A model generated the notes under the pieces. That model ran no database searches. It had not been told where the DNA came from and worked only from the letters and a program-made list of their open reading frames with translations. Source: Rhizophagus irregularis (taxonomy: Eukaryota; Glomeromycota; Glomeromycetes; Glomerales; Glomeraceae). From it: DNA of 64,000 nucleotides. Position 1 is the first letter of the stretch. Each line of letters opens with the position of its first letter. Of this stretch, positions 26,101 through 38,243 are shown in pieces. The stretch covers positions 434,001-498,000 of the forward strand of contig NC_089458.1 of assembly GCF_026210795.1 (NCBI RefSeq). Reading direction: 5' to 3'. Made by a program: the position numbers and the translations under genes.

Positions 26101-28987
26101 CTCTTTACGAATGCTTACTCACCATATCGTCCATCTAAAGTTGGGACTGATCCATTTTCGATAACATTATCTAATACGAGAGATAGAACTCAAAGAAGAA
26201 TCATGAAGCTTTTAGATAAATTACACAAAAATGCCCATGCAGAACTTATTGAGGCATTTGCAGAACTTTGGTATATTGAAAATCCCAACATTAATTCTAG
26301 TCAAGAGGTATAATATTAATTAAAAGTTTAATTCAATTATCTGAATTAATCATTTAATGATAACAAATTAATTTTATCATCTATTTAGATGCTAAACAAA
26401 GGTGTTGAAAATACCGCTATAGATGTAATGAAGGCAATTCCGGGTTTATCTCATCAAAAGGTCATTACTACTTTGTTGATTAGCGCTCGTGGGCGAGCGC
26501 AGGGTACACAAAATTCCCGCGTAAAAAAATCAGGATCTAAGGCAAACAAGATGTAAGTATATCGATTATATCCATTCGTTTTTAATAATTCAATAATTGC
26601 AAGTGAAACTTTATTATACTTTACAAACTTATTCTATTTTCATAGGTCCGATATTGTAATCCTGCGGTTTTTAGAAGTTTACTGCGATACTTTAGAACTT
26701 TCTCAACCTCTGATCGAGGTCTGGCCTCAATGTTTAGCATATGTTAAAGATTATATTGCACAAGCTTCATCGTACAAATATTTGTTTCCTGTACTTCTTA
26801 GGTATATATAATGAAATTATAGATCGTTTAATTGTAATATTATTTCTCATTTTCCACTTTTCAACCATCAGGTTTATTCATAAATTATCGGACAAGTTAT
26901 GCTCTACAATTTATTTTGAAGATAAAAAAGTTCGACGAGACATGCAGGTACAAATAATATTAATTAATATTCATTTTCCCCAGATTTGTTACTCAATATA
27001 TGTTGTTATCTTTATTAGGATGTATATCAACGTATTGTGGATTATTGCATATTGATCTCAGGTCGTTCATTTGACCAAGGAATATGGCTAAGGAGATCAG
27101 TAGTTATAGATGGTGAAGATGAAAGTGTAGAAGGTAACTACTATATTTTCAGGAGTATTTTATTTATATAATCTTTTTTTATTAAAGAATAACCCATTTA
27201 CTAATTTGTAGTTACCAATGAAAGAGAATCAGAACTTGGAAGTTCATCTAATTTGATTTCGGATGATAAAAAGGTCATTTCAAAATCTAAGGAAGGAATT
27301 TTAATCGATCAAGTAAATAATGTTTATTTTTTATTTTACTTATATGCATCTGTTCGTTTTACGTTTACACATTGTGATTTTTATAAGGTAAACCATTACC
27401 TTGCTACAGTCGTGGTTCCAAATATTAAACGATTGTTAATTGATCAAGATCGAATTGTTTCTCTCTTTACGAATATGATGTATTATATAATTGTTCCTGT
27501 ATTGAAAAATCGTTCTGGGTGAGTTTGTTGAAATTTCTCACTTCATATCAAAACAATGGATTATTGTTAATATTAAGTAATATTATTTATAGTACTGGCA
27601 TATCAAATGTCATATTAAATATGATTTGTGAAATGTCTAAATTACCTTTTGCATACCGTGTTTGGCGTAAAGAAATATGGGATGTCTTTATTGATAATAG
27701 ATTCTTTAATATGACACCTGGAGCTGCTAAAAAATGGCGCATTATAATGCAAACAATCATGACTTCAGAAAAGGAAAGATTCCCTGAATTATTAGGTATG
27801 TTCAATATATCTTCCTTAAAATTGTAGGCCTTAATGTTTAAGTAATTTAATTAATCTCTGTTTTTGAATACAGGACGTTTATCAACATCGCCCGCTAATG
27901 CATTATTTGTCAGTAAAGATCAAGAATCTTTAAATCGCGCACTAAACTTGCGACGTATTTCTTTTGTAATCTATTGTGGTAAAGAGAATCAATATTTACC
28001 ATATCTTCCTTCTATACAAGAGAAATTGGTAGAGTTATTTAAATTGAGCTTATCTGAATTAGTTCATGCTGAGGTAAACATTTACAATTAAATATTTAAA
28101 ATGTTAATGGTTTAAATAATAAAATATTGGTTTTTATAGATTTACTTGACTCTTCGAATATTAATGTGTCGAATTTCAAACCACCATTTATCAAATTTTT
28201 GGCCAGTTATTCTTACAGAACTAGTAAATATTCTTATTTACTTAATTCACATTTTTTTTTTAAGATTACTTATATTACTTTTATCTCTAACGATTATTAG
28301 GTTAGGCTGTTTGGGATGTTTCTTCAAAAAGAACCAATTGAACAACCATCTGAAGTTGTTAATGTGTTTTTAGCTACATGCAAATTTTTGGATTTATTAT
28401 TTATTTTACAAACTAATGATTTTCAAGTGTAAGATATAAATTATTTTTAATTTAATTTTTGTAACTTCTAATGATTTTATATTTAATTACTAGTTACGAA
28501 TGGATGTTTATATCCGATACAATTAACATTATTAATCATGCTCTTGAATGGTCTCCTTATGCATTAATGGATAAATTGGCAGATCATTTATCAGGTCATC
28601 AAGATGATTTATCAAAGGTAAAAATCAATTCAAATAAAACTTTTCAAACATGTATATATTCATTTCTAATATGATCTTATTTTTTAGCTTCATTTAGATA
28701 ATATAGAAGTTAGAGCAGGATCACCATTATTACGAACTCCTACTTTTTCAAATGGTGAGTTTAAACGACCAATGTTAACATTGAAAAGTATTACTAGTGT
28801 TAGGCAATTAGAATTTTTTGTAAGAAATGTGAGCTTATATAATTATCAATATATTTATACTCTTGCAAAACCTGATTATCAATATATTGAAAGTTTACTA
28901 GAAAATGATATGATAGAATATGGTAGTATTTATAATAATGTTGAATTGGGAAGCATTGATGTTGGTAGTGGTGAAATTTTCACTTAA
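21560..28987 (+). CDS. DOP1: DOP1 (Dopey) family membrane-trafficking protein (24 exons)
   Basis: Exons: 21560-21697, 21783-21929, 22019-22099, 22180-22305, 22374-22524, 22646-22790, 22868-23048, 23213-23383, 23458-23571, 23642-23749, 23824-25971, 26035-26307, 26389-26552, 26646-26801, 26872-26947, 27019-27133, 27212-27312, 27388-27518, 27593-27795, 27874-28073, 28140-28223, 28301-28428, 28494-28617 and 28688-28987. Phases agree throughout, giving 1854 codons, the usual size of fungal Dop1. The N-terminus shows the Dopey signature (YKKYVQQVERILQSF, NEWADFIAFLGKLLK), then LPPGVHQKALEVY and MSLNRRLYAWLLG. The rest is helical-repeat-like with conserved C-terminal Dopey blocks. In yeast, Dop1 works with Mon2 and Neo1 at Golgi/endosome membranes. 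Intron 17 (27313-27387) happens to be open in frame, so its retention would add 25 residues. Confidence 0.95.
23118..23150. repeat. (ATT)n microsatellite in a DOP1 intron
   Basis: A trinucleotide TTA/ATT run inside the intron between exons 7 and 8 of DOP1. Confidence 0.85.
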
Positions 28988-29906
28988 AAAAAAAAAAATT
29001 CTTTTAATTCTTTTGAACAATTTTTAATTTTAATATTTACTATATGTAAAATAGAACTAATTTTTAATAAATGTAATTTTATCAAAAGATGTTTATTTAC
29101 TTTTAAATTAAATTTATTTAATTATAAAATACATTTTTATACCATTTGGTTCCTTTTATTAAGACAGTTTAAATAACTGTAATTTATTATAAAATATTAA
29201 TCTTTATAATTTATGATTTTTAAATTATTTCCATTTTATAATATATAAAAATTTTATTAATTGGACTAATTTAAAATATTATTTTAGGATTTTATATATA
29301 ATAAGATTTAGTAATTTATAATTAAATTTTAATTTATTAATCTTTGTAATGTTTTATATTTTTTTTTTAAAAAAAAACAAATTTTTTTATTTTTTATTTA
29401 TTTATTAATTAAAATAAACCAATTAATTAAAAATAAATAAGTTTAATAATTATTAAAGTTAATATCTAAAATTATGTGATTTATGCTAAATGATAACTAG
29501 TAAGCAATACAAATTTACGTAAGATTTTAGACTTCACCATTATGAGTCAGATTAAATAAAGAGTTACCTTAAATTAGATATTCTAAATGTCCTAAACACC
29601 TGTTCAGACTTATTAAATAGCAAACTAATAAATTACATTTAATTAGTTATTATCAATAAAATAGATAGTTAATAAATATTATATATAGATTTTTTATATA
29701 TTTTATATATTAAATAATAATAAAAGTATAATAAATTACAGTTAAACCTCTATGTATTAATACAGCTACTTTAAAAAAAAGTATCAGTACATCAAATTAT
29801 TGGTATACTATAAAAATTTTGTATACTGATATTATTATATTTTGTTAATCAATATTGATATAAAAAATTGTAATCACTATAATTGGAGTGAGAAGTAAAA
29901 TAAATG
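28988..29906. other. Gene-free AT-rich region 3' of DOP1
   Basis: Extremely AT-rich with poly-A and poly-T runs and no coding signal. A motif near 29740 (CAGTTAAACCTCTATG) looks like a pogo-type transposon end, but no matching inverted partner was found. Confidence 0.4.
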
Positions 29907-29908
29907 TA

Positions 29909-30699
29909 CACTTCCTGGTAAAAAGTATCTGACCACCCTAAAAATTAATAAATCATAAAAAATTCAGTGGGCCCAACAATACTCCAACAATAAATTTATA
30001 TTTATTTTAAAAGTTCGAGACATGAGACACTTTTTAAGTGTTTTTTTAGCTTAATTATTAGTAAAAATTGGCAGAAATTTTTAATTTTAAAAATGGCAAA
30101 ATTCTTAACTTTTTAACTAGAGCCGTTACAGCCAAATGAATGCCAGAAATCAATTTTTTGACTAAAAAATAGCTTATGTTTAAAAAATCAGAAAGGTTGG
30201 ACTGGTAGTTGTCAAAAAATCCACCACTGAAGATCATAATTTTTATATATAAAAATGATAAAATCACTATCTTTGCCAAATTTTAGTGATCTACAGTAGT
30301 GGAACTTCACCTATTATTAAGATATGTTACCGGTAGAAATTTCACTTTCATATAAAATCTTACCTTAGGATTTGTTTAAATTCTATTGGTTAATTAACTA
30401 AAAAGAAACTACCAGTCCAACCTTTCTGATTTTTTAAACATAAGCTATTTTTTAGTCAAAGAATTGATTTCTAATATTCATTTAGCCATAACTGCTCTAG
30501 TTAAAAAGTTAAGAATTTTGCCATTTTTAAAATTAAAAATTTTTGCTAATTTTTACTAATAATTATGCTAAAAAAACACTTTTAAAAAGTGTGCAGTATG
30601 CCGAACTTTTAAAATAAATATAAATTTATTGTTGGGTCTACTAAATTTTTTATGGTTTTTTAATTTTTAGAGTGGTCAGATACTTTTTACTAAAGAGTG
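29909..30699. mobile_element. Fold-back Tc1/mariner-like non-autonomous element
   Basis: A 791-base element flanked by TA on both sides (29907-29908 and 30700-30701). Its ends share the inverted motif AAAAAGTATCTGACCAC. The inverted arms are very long, about 310 bases each, with a loop of about 180 bases near 30215-30405. For example, ACCAGTCCAACCTTTCTG in the right arm pairs with its complement in the left arm. There is no transposase frame. Divergence between the arms suggests it is not new. Confidence 0.85.
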
Positions 30700-30705
30700 T
30701 AAATC

Positions 30706-32433
30706 TAGAACTCCAAATTTGACCTGACAGATTGGATGATCCGATGAGTTGACCTGAAAAATTCAGATCAGATAGCAAATTTAATAACCTGACCTCAGGT
30801 CAAATTAGTTAATAGTTACAGTCAGATATCCAATCTGACCTATTGACCTGACATATTTCAGTCAAAAATAAGACATTTTGGCATTTTATATATATAAAAA
30901 AATGTCAAACTGACCTGAATCTGATGTTTTTTTATTAAAAAACATATCTGCCGATCTGCGAAATTAACAAAATTTGTCTAAATTAAGGAATTATACAATA
31001 ATTTAATAAAAATTAGTTTTGCAAAAATGATAACACTTGTACTACATGATCATATGACAGATATTAAGAAATTACTTCAACAAAAAGTTGCATTAAAAAA
31101 ATTTTTTTTTTCGTAAACTTCATATTAAACTTCCCATCAATTTTTCTATCAACTTTTCAACCAGTTTTGACATCTAGTAAGTTAAGAATTTTTGCAAGTA
31201 TATTAGTAATTATTTTACATTAGACATAACTTGGAACTGTTTTTTTATTTTATTTTTTTATAGTTTATAAAAAAAATTTATTTAGAAAGCAAAATTATTC
31301 AAAAAAATCTTTTAATAAAAAAATAATTCTAAATATTAATAACGATAATTTAGCAAAATTAAATTATGTATTAATTAGTTGTTTAATTATAATCTATTTG
31401 ATATTTATTATTAATTATTTTTCAGTTAATTTTTTTTTGCTAAATCATTAAATATTCTGGATTTTTGTAAAGTTTTTCTTTTTTTTTTTAATAAACTAAC
31501 TTTATAATATTTTTTTCACTTTTTTCTAGAAACTCCTTCTACTGGTTTCAGGTTAAAGAGGTAAATATTTTGGGAGAGATCTTAAAAGTTTTTTTTTATG
31601 TATATTTAACATTTTTTCTTACATAGAAATAGGCTTTGATTAATTTTAATTGGTACTGTGCCACATAATTGATGATTGGTAAATTTCACAAATCGGCAGA
31701 TATGTAATAACAAAAATGTTTTTTTTCATTAAAAATGTTGGGTTTAATTAAAAAAACAAAAAAAAAAGTTTTTTTAGTTAAATCGTCAAATCTGATATTT
31801 TTTTATTAAAGAAACAAAAAAAAAATGATTTTTTATTAAAAAATGTTAGGTTTAGTATTTCTTAATTAAAAGAAACAAAAAAAATGTTTCTTTAATTAAA
31901 AAACATCAGGTTCAACGCTTCTTTATTAAAAGAAATAAAAAAATTGTTTCTTTAATTAAAAAATGTTGAACCTGACATTTTTTATTAAAAGAAACAAAAA
32001 AAAAATCGTTTCTTTAATTTAAAAATGTTGAACCTGACATTTTTTTTATTAAAAAAACAAAAAAAAAGTTTCTTTAATTTAAAAATATCAGGTCTGACAT
32101 TTTGCATTAAAAGAAACAAAAAAAATGTTTTTTTCAAAAAAATCAATGGGTCAGGTCAGATACCTGACCTGACCTGATATAAAAAATATTTTGGCATAAT
32201 AAAAAGTACCAAAACGTATTTTTCCATAAAATAATTATAAAAAAAAACGTTCAGCATTTTTTCTTATAATTTGATATATAAAAAATACTGAAATCCAAAA
32301 TATATCAGATCAATAAGTCAGGTTAAGTATCTGAACTAACCTATGATATTTGGGTCAGGTCACCAAATTTATGACTTGCCTTAGGTCAAATCAAGTCAAT
32401 TACCCAACCTAATTTGATTCATTCAGAGCTCTA
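30706..32433. mobile_element. Element C: hAT-like element with GGTCA repeats and internal minisatellite
   Basis: 1728 bases. The ends TAGAACTCCAAAT and ATTCAGAGCTCTA are inverted partners. The flanking 8-mers TGTAAATC (30698-30705) and TGTAGATC (32434-32441) match at seven of eight positions, fitting an 8-base target duplication. Sub-terminal DNA is rich in TGACCTGA/GGTCA motifs. The core at about 31720-32130 is a tandem array of about 64-base units combining an AACCTGACATTTTTTATTA motif with A-rich spacers. There is no coding capacity. Confidence 0.75.
31720..32130. repeat. About 64-base tandem repeat inside element C
   Basis: Six to seven imperfect copies alternate CCTGACATTTTTTATTAAAA-like and AAACAAAAAAAATGTTTC-like segments. 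Each unit can form a hairpin through its GTTTCTTTAATT / AATTAAAGAAAC-like parts. Confidence 0.75.
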
Positions 32434-33149
32434 TGTAGATCTAATCATTTGATTCAAAACATTTGTTATTTTTTAAAAAAAATTTTTTGTCAATTTGATC
32501 TAGTATTCCACACAAATCAATTTGTAATACAGTATGATCCTAATTACTTCTGAAAGTAAAATTTTATTTTATGAATAACTTGATCTAGTAGCAGTTTGAT
32601 TTAATAATCTATTTTTTTTTTTATCAGAATAATGAAAACTATCAATTAATAAAAATTATCAAAATTGGATCACTAGATCCTGAAATAATTATTTTTAGAA
32701 ATTGAATTGAATCTGAATTAAGTTTGAATTGAATTGAATTTTAGAGGAAAAATTTAATTTATGTGAAATACTAATTTGATCCTTTTTTTCAGCACTCATC
32801 TCATATAATAAACATTTCAATTAAATGAAAATAAATTAATAGTATAACAAATAAATTTTATATATTTATTATTATCTAGAGCATAGCAAAAGACTATTTA
32901 TTGTACAGAACTAGATAAATTTGCAGTACCGGTTTAACCCATGTATTTTTCCTTTCTTCCACCTACGTCACTATAATTTAACCCCTGCTTATTTTCTTTT
33001 ATGTTTGTATCACATTTTTTGTAATGCTTTATTTTAGTAACATATTTTGTGTAACTATTTATATATATATGTAAACGTATTAAGCGACAGACCCTCAATG
33101 GTTTCTGTTTTCCTAGTTTTAACATATTAGTATAAATAATAATATATTA
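32434..33149. other. AT-rich gene-free stretch
   Basis: No supported feature. A short minus-strand frame at 32934-33125 has no recognisable product. Confidence 0.4.
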
Positions 33150-33735
33150 TAAAAATAATGGGAATTGATCACCCTTGGCTCATTGGTTAGTCTGTGAATC
33201 CCCTCGTGAAGTCTGATTAAGATGAATCATAAAATCTGCATTAAATTTTACTGCGTACAAATATACCATATCGTTAAAGTGAAGTTATAGGATTAGTGTG
33301 GACTGCATCTATGGTGTATCAGTGTGTACAGTTAGGCTACACATTTTAACAGAAAGCTCCATTCTGAGACTGAAGCAATAGTAAGCCAATTATCCTATCT
33401 AAGTAATTACTGCTTGCATATTACTTGGATGGACTCATATTTTAGTGGTCATTCTATGATACCACTAATGATGTATTGAACTTTACTGTGAGAGTTCGCA
33501 TATTAGATGGTGTCTATAGATAATAAAGTTTTAAGTGCAATGTCTTTATGATAGTTTACTTTCTAATAGGTTTAGGTTGACTATAATATTCATTGGCTTA
33601 TAGATATATAAAGTTTTACGCGAAGTGCTCGATTTCTTAACGTATTTGGTATATTGGCTAGTGAACCCTGGATGGCTGAGGTAAGTCACTTATAATATAG
33701 AGGGATCCTATACCCTCAAAGCTTACTGTCCTAAT
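33150..33735 (+). mobile_element. Old tRNA-headed SINE, plus strand
   Basis: Begins with an RNA polymerase III A-box-like motif (TTGGCTCATTGGTTAG, 33175-33190). It then follows the same body as the minus-strand SINEs at 38-40 kb: AATTTTACTGCG, GATTAGTGTGGACTGCATC, and TCAGTGTGTACAGTTAGGC. A later part (GTGCAATGTCTT...) also corresponds. It is strongly diverged, the B box is not recognisable, and the 3' end is unclear. Confidence 0.6.
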
Positions 33736-33746
33736 AGTTATTATTA

Positions 33747-34025
33747 CAGTCAACTCCTTTTATAATCACTTCCGTTATAATCATATTCTATTATATAGTT
33801 ACACCAGTTGAATGTTCAAAATACTTTATTATCAAAATATATCTTATATAGTCACAATTTATCTATAGTCACTATCACACCTATCCTCAAAAATCTTATA
33901 TTAAAAAGAACTGTTTATAATCACAATTATATAAAGAATATATTAAATAATTTTACATCTAATAATCATATAAAGATGTACTATAGCTCATTAAAATCGT
34001 CTCACTAAAATGAATCGAATGGTAG
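33747..34025. mobile_element. Left end of a pogo-like element, truncated by a LINE fragment
   Basis: Starts with CAGTCAACTCCTTTTATA after a TA and closely matches 37966-38243, including the CACACCTATCCTCAAAAATC part and the final CGAATCAAATGG-like motif. The copy stops where the LINE tail begins. Confidence 0.65.
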
Positions 34026-35546
34026 TATTTTTATTCTTTTACTGTGCAAACAGTTTTTGAACTTTATCTTTTATTAATATTTTAACTTCAAAATACATTA
34101 ATCAAACATTATTATAAAAATAAGAAAATAAAACAATAAAAAATAAAAAGAGTAGTTTCATGATTTATACAAGTAAAGAAATCTAAACTAAAATAAAATT
34201 AAAGAGAAGAAAAATTAAACTATTACAGAATTGCATATCCTAACTTTACCTGAAAATCAGTGTGAGTCAACTATTCAGCATTCCAAAATTCAGTCCGTTA
34301 TCAGAGAGAAATCCTAAGAGGCTGAACTGTTAAGCGGTATAGAAAATCCAAGTGCGAGATCCAAGATCCATCTTGAATTATAAAAGAGGATATTCAAGAA
34401 ATCTAGGAATCCTGAAAGACTGTTGCCAAAGAGAAAGGTTGATGCCAATGAGAGGAATGAAAAGAAGAGACAATTGACGAGTATTATTACTTTAAAGTGG
34501 TAATAATGCCTTGAGATTATTCCCATGTATGAAAAAAAATATTGCAACAAAGCTATATATCCTTAGAGCTCTGAAAATGACTCACATAAACTCGTATTTT
34601 TGACTCGCATAATTGTAAATTTTCGTTTAATTATATTCTAACTTAATAAAAAGTACTTTAAAATTAAGGTTTTTGACTTGTGACTCAACTCAACTCGACT
34701 CATTAGGAGCTCTCATATAGCCATTTATGGAAGTTGTTAAGAAGAAGAGAAATTACTTTATAAATAGTTGTAGTGGAAAATTATTCTTTTAATAACTTCG
34801 TGAAATGCATAAGAAGGAGTTCTCTGGTAAACCAAAGGTATGATGGAGAAGAAGTTTGCTAATCCCAGCAATATAAAGTGGAAAATTTAGACTAAAAGAG
34901 TCTGACAGGATCTTAATAAAGGAAAGTTTCACTAAACATTCATTATGAAATCTAATAATAGCAGCTTGGTAGGAAGAACGTAAATTCAATTCAGGCAGAA
35001 TATAAAGGTAAGTTCAAAGGTGGTTTAAATCCTCTGGAGTAGTATCACATTGAAGGCAAAGCCAGTCTGAAGAGTACAAGTAAGATTTATGTTGCTGAAG
35101 TGTTATTAAGGTTGGCAACATGTCAAGGAACAACTTGAGACGAAAATTTTAAAACTCAGGTTGGCCATTTTTATAAGAGGCAAAGCCTTTGATATTGGAA
35201 AGACAAAAGTAAATACCCTTTCAGTCAACCAATTCTGAAGGAGCCATAAAGGAGTTAAAAATAAGCTATGAAAGAAGTCAAACATGAAAAAAGTAATGAA
35301 TAATAAATAATTATATTATATATATAAAAAAATTAAATAAATAAAAGCGGTAAAGCGAACAAGTGTGCTAAAATTTAATAAATTTTTTGCATCATAAATG
35401 CATTTAAGAAAATGATGAATATTCATGTCAATTGGTAGAGAATCAACAAGGAACATAAAGATCAGCCTATAGCGTAAAAGTGGGTTGAAGAGAGGAATGT
35501 GTAGCTTTGGCAAGTGTATCTGTTTGAATGTTGAAAGCGTCATCAC
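34026..35546 (-). pseudogene. 5'-truncated, decayed LINE copy
   Basis: Matches the 3' part of the LINE at 43.5-51.3 kb, from its tail (complement of TTTTTATTCTTTT) through the C-terminal FLRRLTVQPL-type coding end and the zinc-finger region (34995-35110) to the LPIDVNIRHF-like segment near 35400. Frames are broken throughout. Loss of the 5' part fits target-primed reverse transcription. It carries a small insertion at 34564-34714. Confidence 0.8.
34564..34714. mobile_element. Small GAGCTC-ended element inside the LINE fragment
   Basis: About 150 bases beginning TAGAGCTCTGAAAATGACTC and ending CTCATTAGGAGCTCT, approximately inverted partners. It has repeated GACTC/AACTC pentamers near its right end, so the plan is the same as elements A-C but with a different pentamer. 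No clean target duplication could be read. Confidence 0.5.
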
Positions 35547-35876
35547 TAGAGTTCCAAATGGGTCAGGTCAGGTCAGGTTATATCAGGTTGTCTGTTTGAC
35601 CTGACCTGACCTGAAACCTGAAAAATTTCAGGACTATTTTTATTAAAGTATTAAAAAAAAATGGTATAAAACTTTTTTTTTAATATAATATTATGAAAAA
35701 AAACGTTTTTGCAACGTTTTTTATTAAAATATTGAAAAAAAATATTGCAAAACGTTTTTTTTAATATAACATTATGAAAAAAATGTTTTCGCAACATTAT
35801 TATTAAAATATCAAAAAAAAAAACATTACGAAATATTTTTTTAATATAATATTATGAAAAAAACGTTTTCTCGCAA

Positions 35877-37014
35877 TAGAGCTCCGAATGGGTCAGGTCA
35901 GGTCAGGTTAATTGATAAACCTGACCTGAAATTTTTTTTCAGGTCAGGTCAGGTCAAGTTATATCAGGTTGTCTGTTTGACCTGACCTGACCTGAAACCT
36001 GAAAAATTTCAGGACTATTTTTATTAAAGTATTGAAAAAAAACGGTACAAAACTTTTTTTTTTAATATAATATTATGAAAAAAAACGTTTTTGCAACGTT
36101 TTTTATTAAAATATTGAAAAAAATATTGCAAAACATTTTTTTTAATATAACATTATGAAAAAAATGTCGCAACGTTATTATTGAATATCAAAAAAAAAAA
36201 CGTTATGAAACATTTTTTTAATATAATATTATGAAAAAACGTTTTCGCAACGTTTTTTCTCGAAATATTGCGATTCAACATTTTTATATTAAAATCATAT
36301 AAAAAAGTGAATCCCAATACTGCAATTCACTTTTTTATATTGATTTTGTATAAAAAAAGTGAGTTGCGGTATTGCGATTCACTTTTTTATATAGATTCTA
36401 TATAAAAAAAGTGAGTTGCGGTATTGCGATTCACTTTTTTATATAAATTCTATATAAAAAAGTGAGTTTCGGTATTGCGATTCACTTTTTTATATTGATT
36501 TTATATAATAAAAGTGAGTTGCGATATTGCGATTCACTTTTTTATATTGATTTTATATAAAAAAAAGTGAGTTGCGGTATTGCAATTCACTTTTTTTATA
36601 TAGAATTAATATAAAAAAGTGAATCGCAATATCGCAACTCACTTATATTATATAAAATCAATATAAAAAAGTGAATCGCAATATCGCAACTCACTTTTAT
36701 TATATAAAATCAATATAAAAAAGTGAATCGCAATACCGCAACTCACTTTTTTTATATAGAATTTATATAAAAAAGTGAATCGCAATACTGCAACACACTT
36801 TTATTATATAAAATCAATATAAAAAAGTGAATCGCAATACTGCAACACACTTTTATTATATAGTAGAATCAATAGTTTCAGGTCAACAGGTCAATCAGGT
36901 CAGGTCAATCTTCATACCTGACCTGAATTTTTTTTAAAAATCTCATACCTGACCTGAATTTCAGGTCAGGTCAGGTCAGGTTACCTGAATTTGGCTGACC
37001 TGTTCGGAGCTCTA
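35877..37014. mobile_element. Element B: hAT-like element with exact 8-base target duplication
   Basis: 1138 bases with perfect 12-base inverted ends (TAGAGCTCCGAA / TTCGGAGCTCTA). It is flanked by identical 8-mers TCTCGCAA (35869-35876 and 37015-37022), the length made by hAT transposases. It is inserted in element A and is very similar to it. Layout: GGTCA arrays at both ends, then AACGTTTT-type repeats, then a palindromic array. No coding sequence, so any transposase must act in trans. Confidence 0.9.
36295..36870. repeat. Palindromic minisatellite, arranged head-to-head
   Basis: About ten units of roughly 58-60 bases. Each contains an inverted core: GTGAGTTGCGGTATTGCGAT... in the left half and GTGAATCGCAATATCGCA... 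in the right half. Orientation flips near 36600, so the whole array is also one large inverted repeat. A shorter version is at 37070-37250. Confidence 0.85.
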
Positions 37015-38243
37015 TCTCGCAATGTTTTTCTCGAAATATTGCAATTCAACATTTTTATATTAAAATCATATAAAAAAGTAAATCCCAATACTGCAATTCA
37101 CTTTTTTTATATAGAATTAATATAAAAAAGTGAATCGCAATATCACAACTTACTTTTTTTATATAGAATTAATATAAAAAAGTGAATCGCAATATCGCAA
37201 CTCATAAAAAAGTGAATCGCAATACTGCAACTCACTTTTATTATATAGTAGAATCAATAGTTTCAGGTCAACAGGTCAATCAGGTTAGGTCAATCTTCAT
37301 ACCTGACCTGAATTTTTTTCAAAAATCTCATATCTGACCTGAATTTCAGGTCAGGTCAGGTCAGGTTACCTGAATTTGGCTGACCTGTTCAGAGCTCTAG
37401 GAGGATCCCGAACAATATATATATAGGTCAAATAAAAAATTCAAAATTTACTAAGGTCAATAAGCAAATATTTTTCATGTCTGCTAAGCAAACTTTTATC
37501 TAACCCATAAATTTTTTACACTGCTAAGCAACTTATTTTATGACATATATATATTTATATATAATTTTTTTTATAAAATATGTATATAAAAAAAAACTAA
37601 AAAAACAAAAATTTTTGAAATAATGTATGGATAAAGCTATTATTATTTTTTTGTAATATTACAACTTATAAATGTTTCTTATTAATATTTCGTATATCTG
37701 TTCTGTGACTTCATAGCGTAATTTAGGCACTTTAGTCAAAGAAAACATCCAAAACCTTCTTCTTAAGTAAAGTTGTTCAGCAGGTTCGAATCTACTTACA
37801 TATAAATTTTTATCATGATTGAATAGATATTTATGGATTTATTCATGTTTTTTGTAATGCCACCAATACGCAGAATTTTTATTTTTAAAATTTACTGTAA
37901 AATTTGTCAAAAAAAATATTTTTAAAAAATTTTCTAAGTAAAAATGAAATAACTTTTATTAATTACAGTCAACTCCCTTTATAGTCACTCCCGTTATAGT
38001 CACATTCTACTACATAGTCACACCAGTTGAATGTTCAAAACACTTTATTATTAAAATCTATCCTATATAGTTACAATCTATCTATAGTCACTATCACACC
38101 TATCCTCAAAAATCTTATATTAAAAAAAACCGTTTATAATCACAGTTATATAAAGAATATATTAAATAACTTGGCGTCTAATAATCATACAAAGATGTAT
38201 TATAGCTTGTTAGAATCGTCTCACTGAGACGAATCAAATGGTG

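Larger units (their letters stand above)
35547..37399. mobile_element. Element A: hAT-like element split by element B
   Basis: The left part is 35547-35876 and the right part 37015-37399. The ends TAGAGTTCCAAATGGGTCAG and CTGACCTGTTCAGAGCTCTA are imperfect inverted partners, followed by GGTCA arrays. It holds TATTG/AACGTTTT arrays and several copies of the GTGAATCGCAATAT hairpin repeat. It interrupts a LINE fragment on its left. No target duplication is visible because its right flank differs. Confidence 0.7.

Noticed and set aside
30058..30279. Minus-strand frame of 73 codons
   Set aside because: It lies in one arm of the fold-back element and is not conserved in the other arm.
34789..34989. 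Minus-strand frame of 66 codons
   Set aside because: Frameshifted piece of the truncated LINE copy, covered by that feature.
36295..36870. Palindromic repeats resembling a CRISPR array
   Set aside because: The spacers are the same repeated AT-rich sequence, and the array lies inside a hAT-like element.
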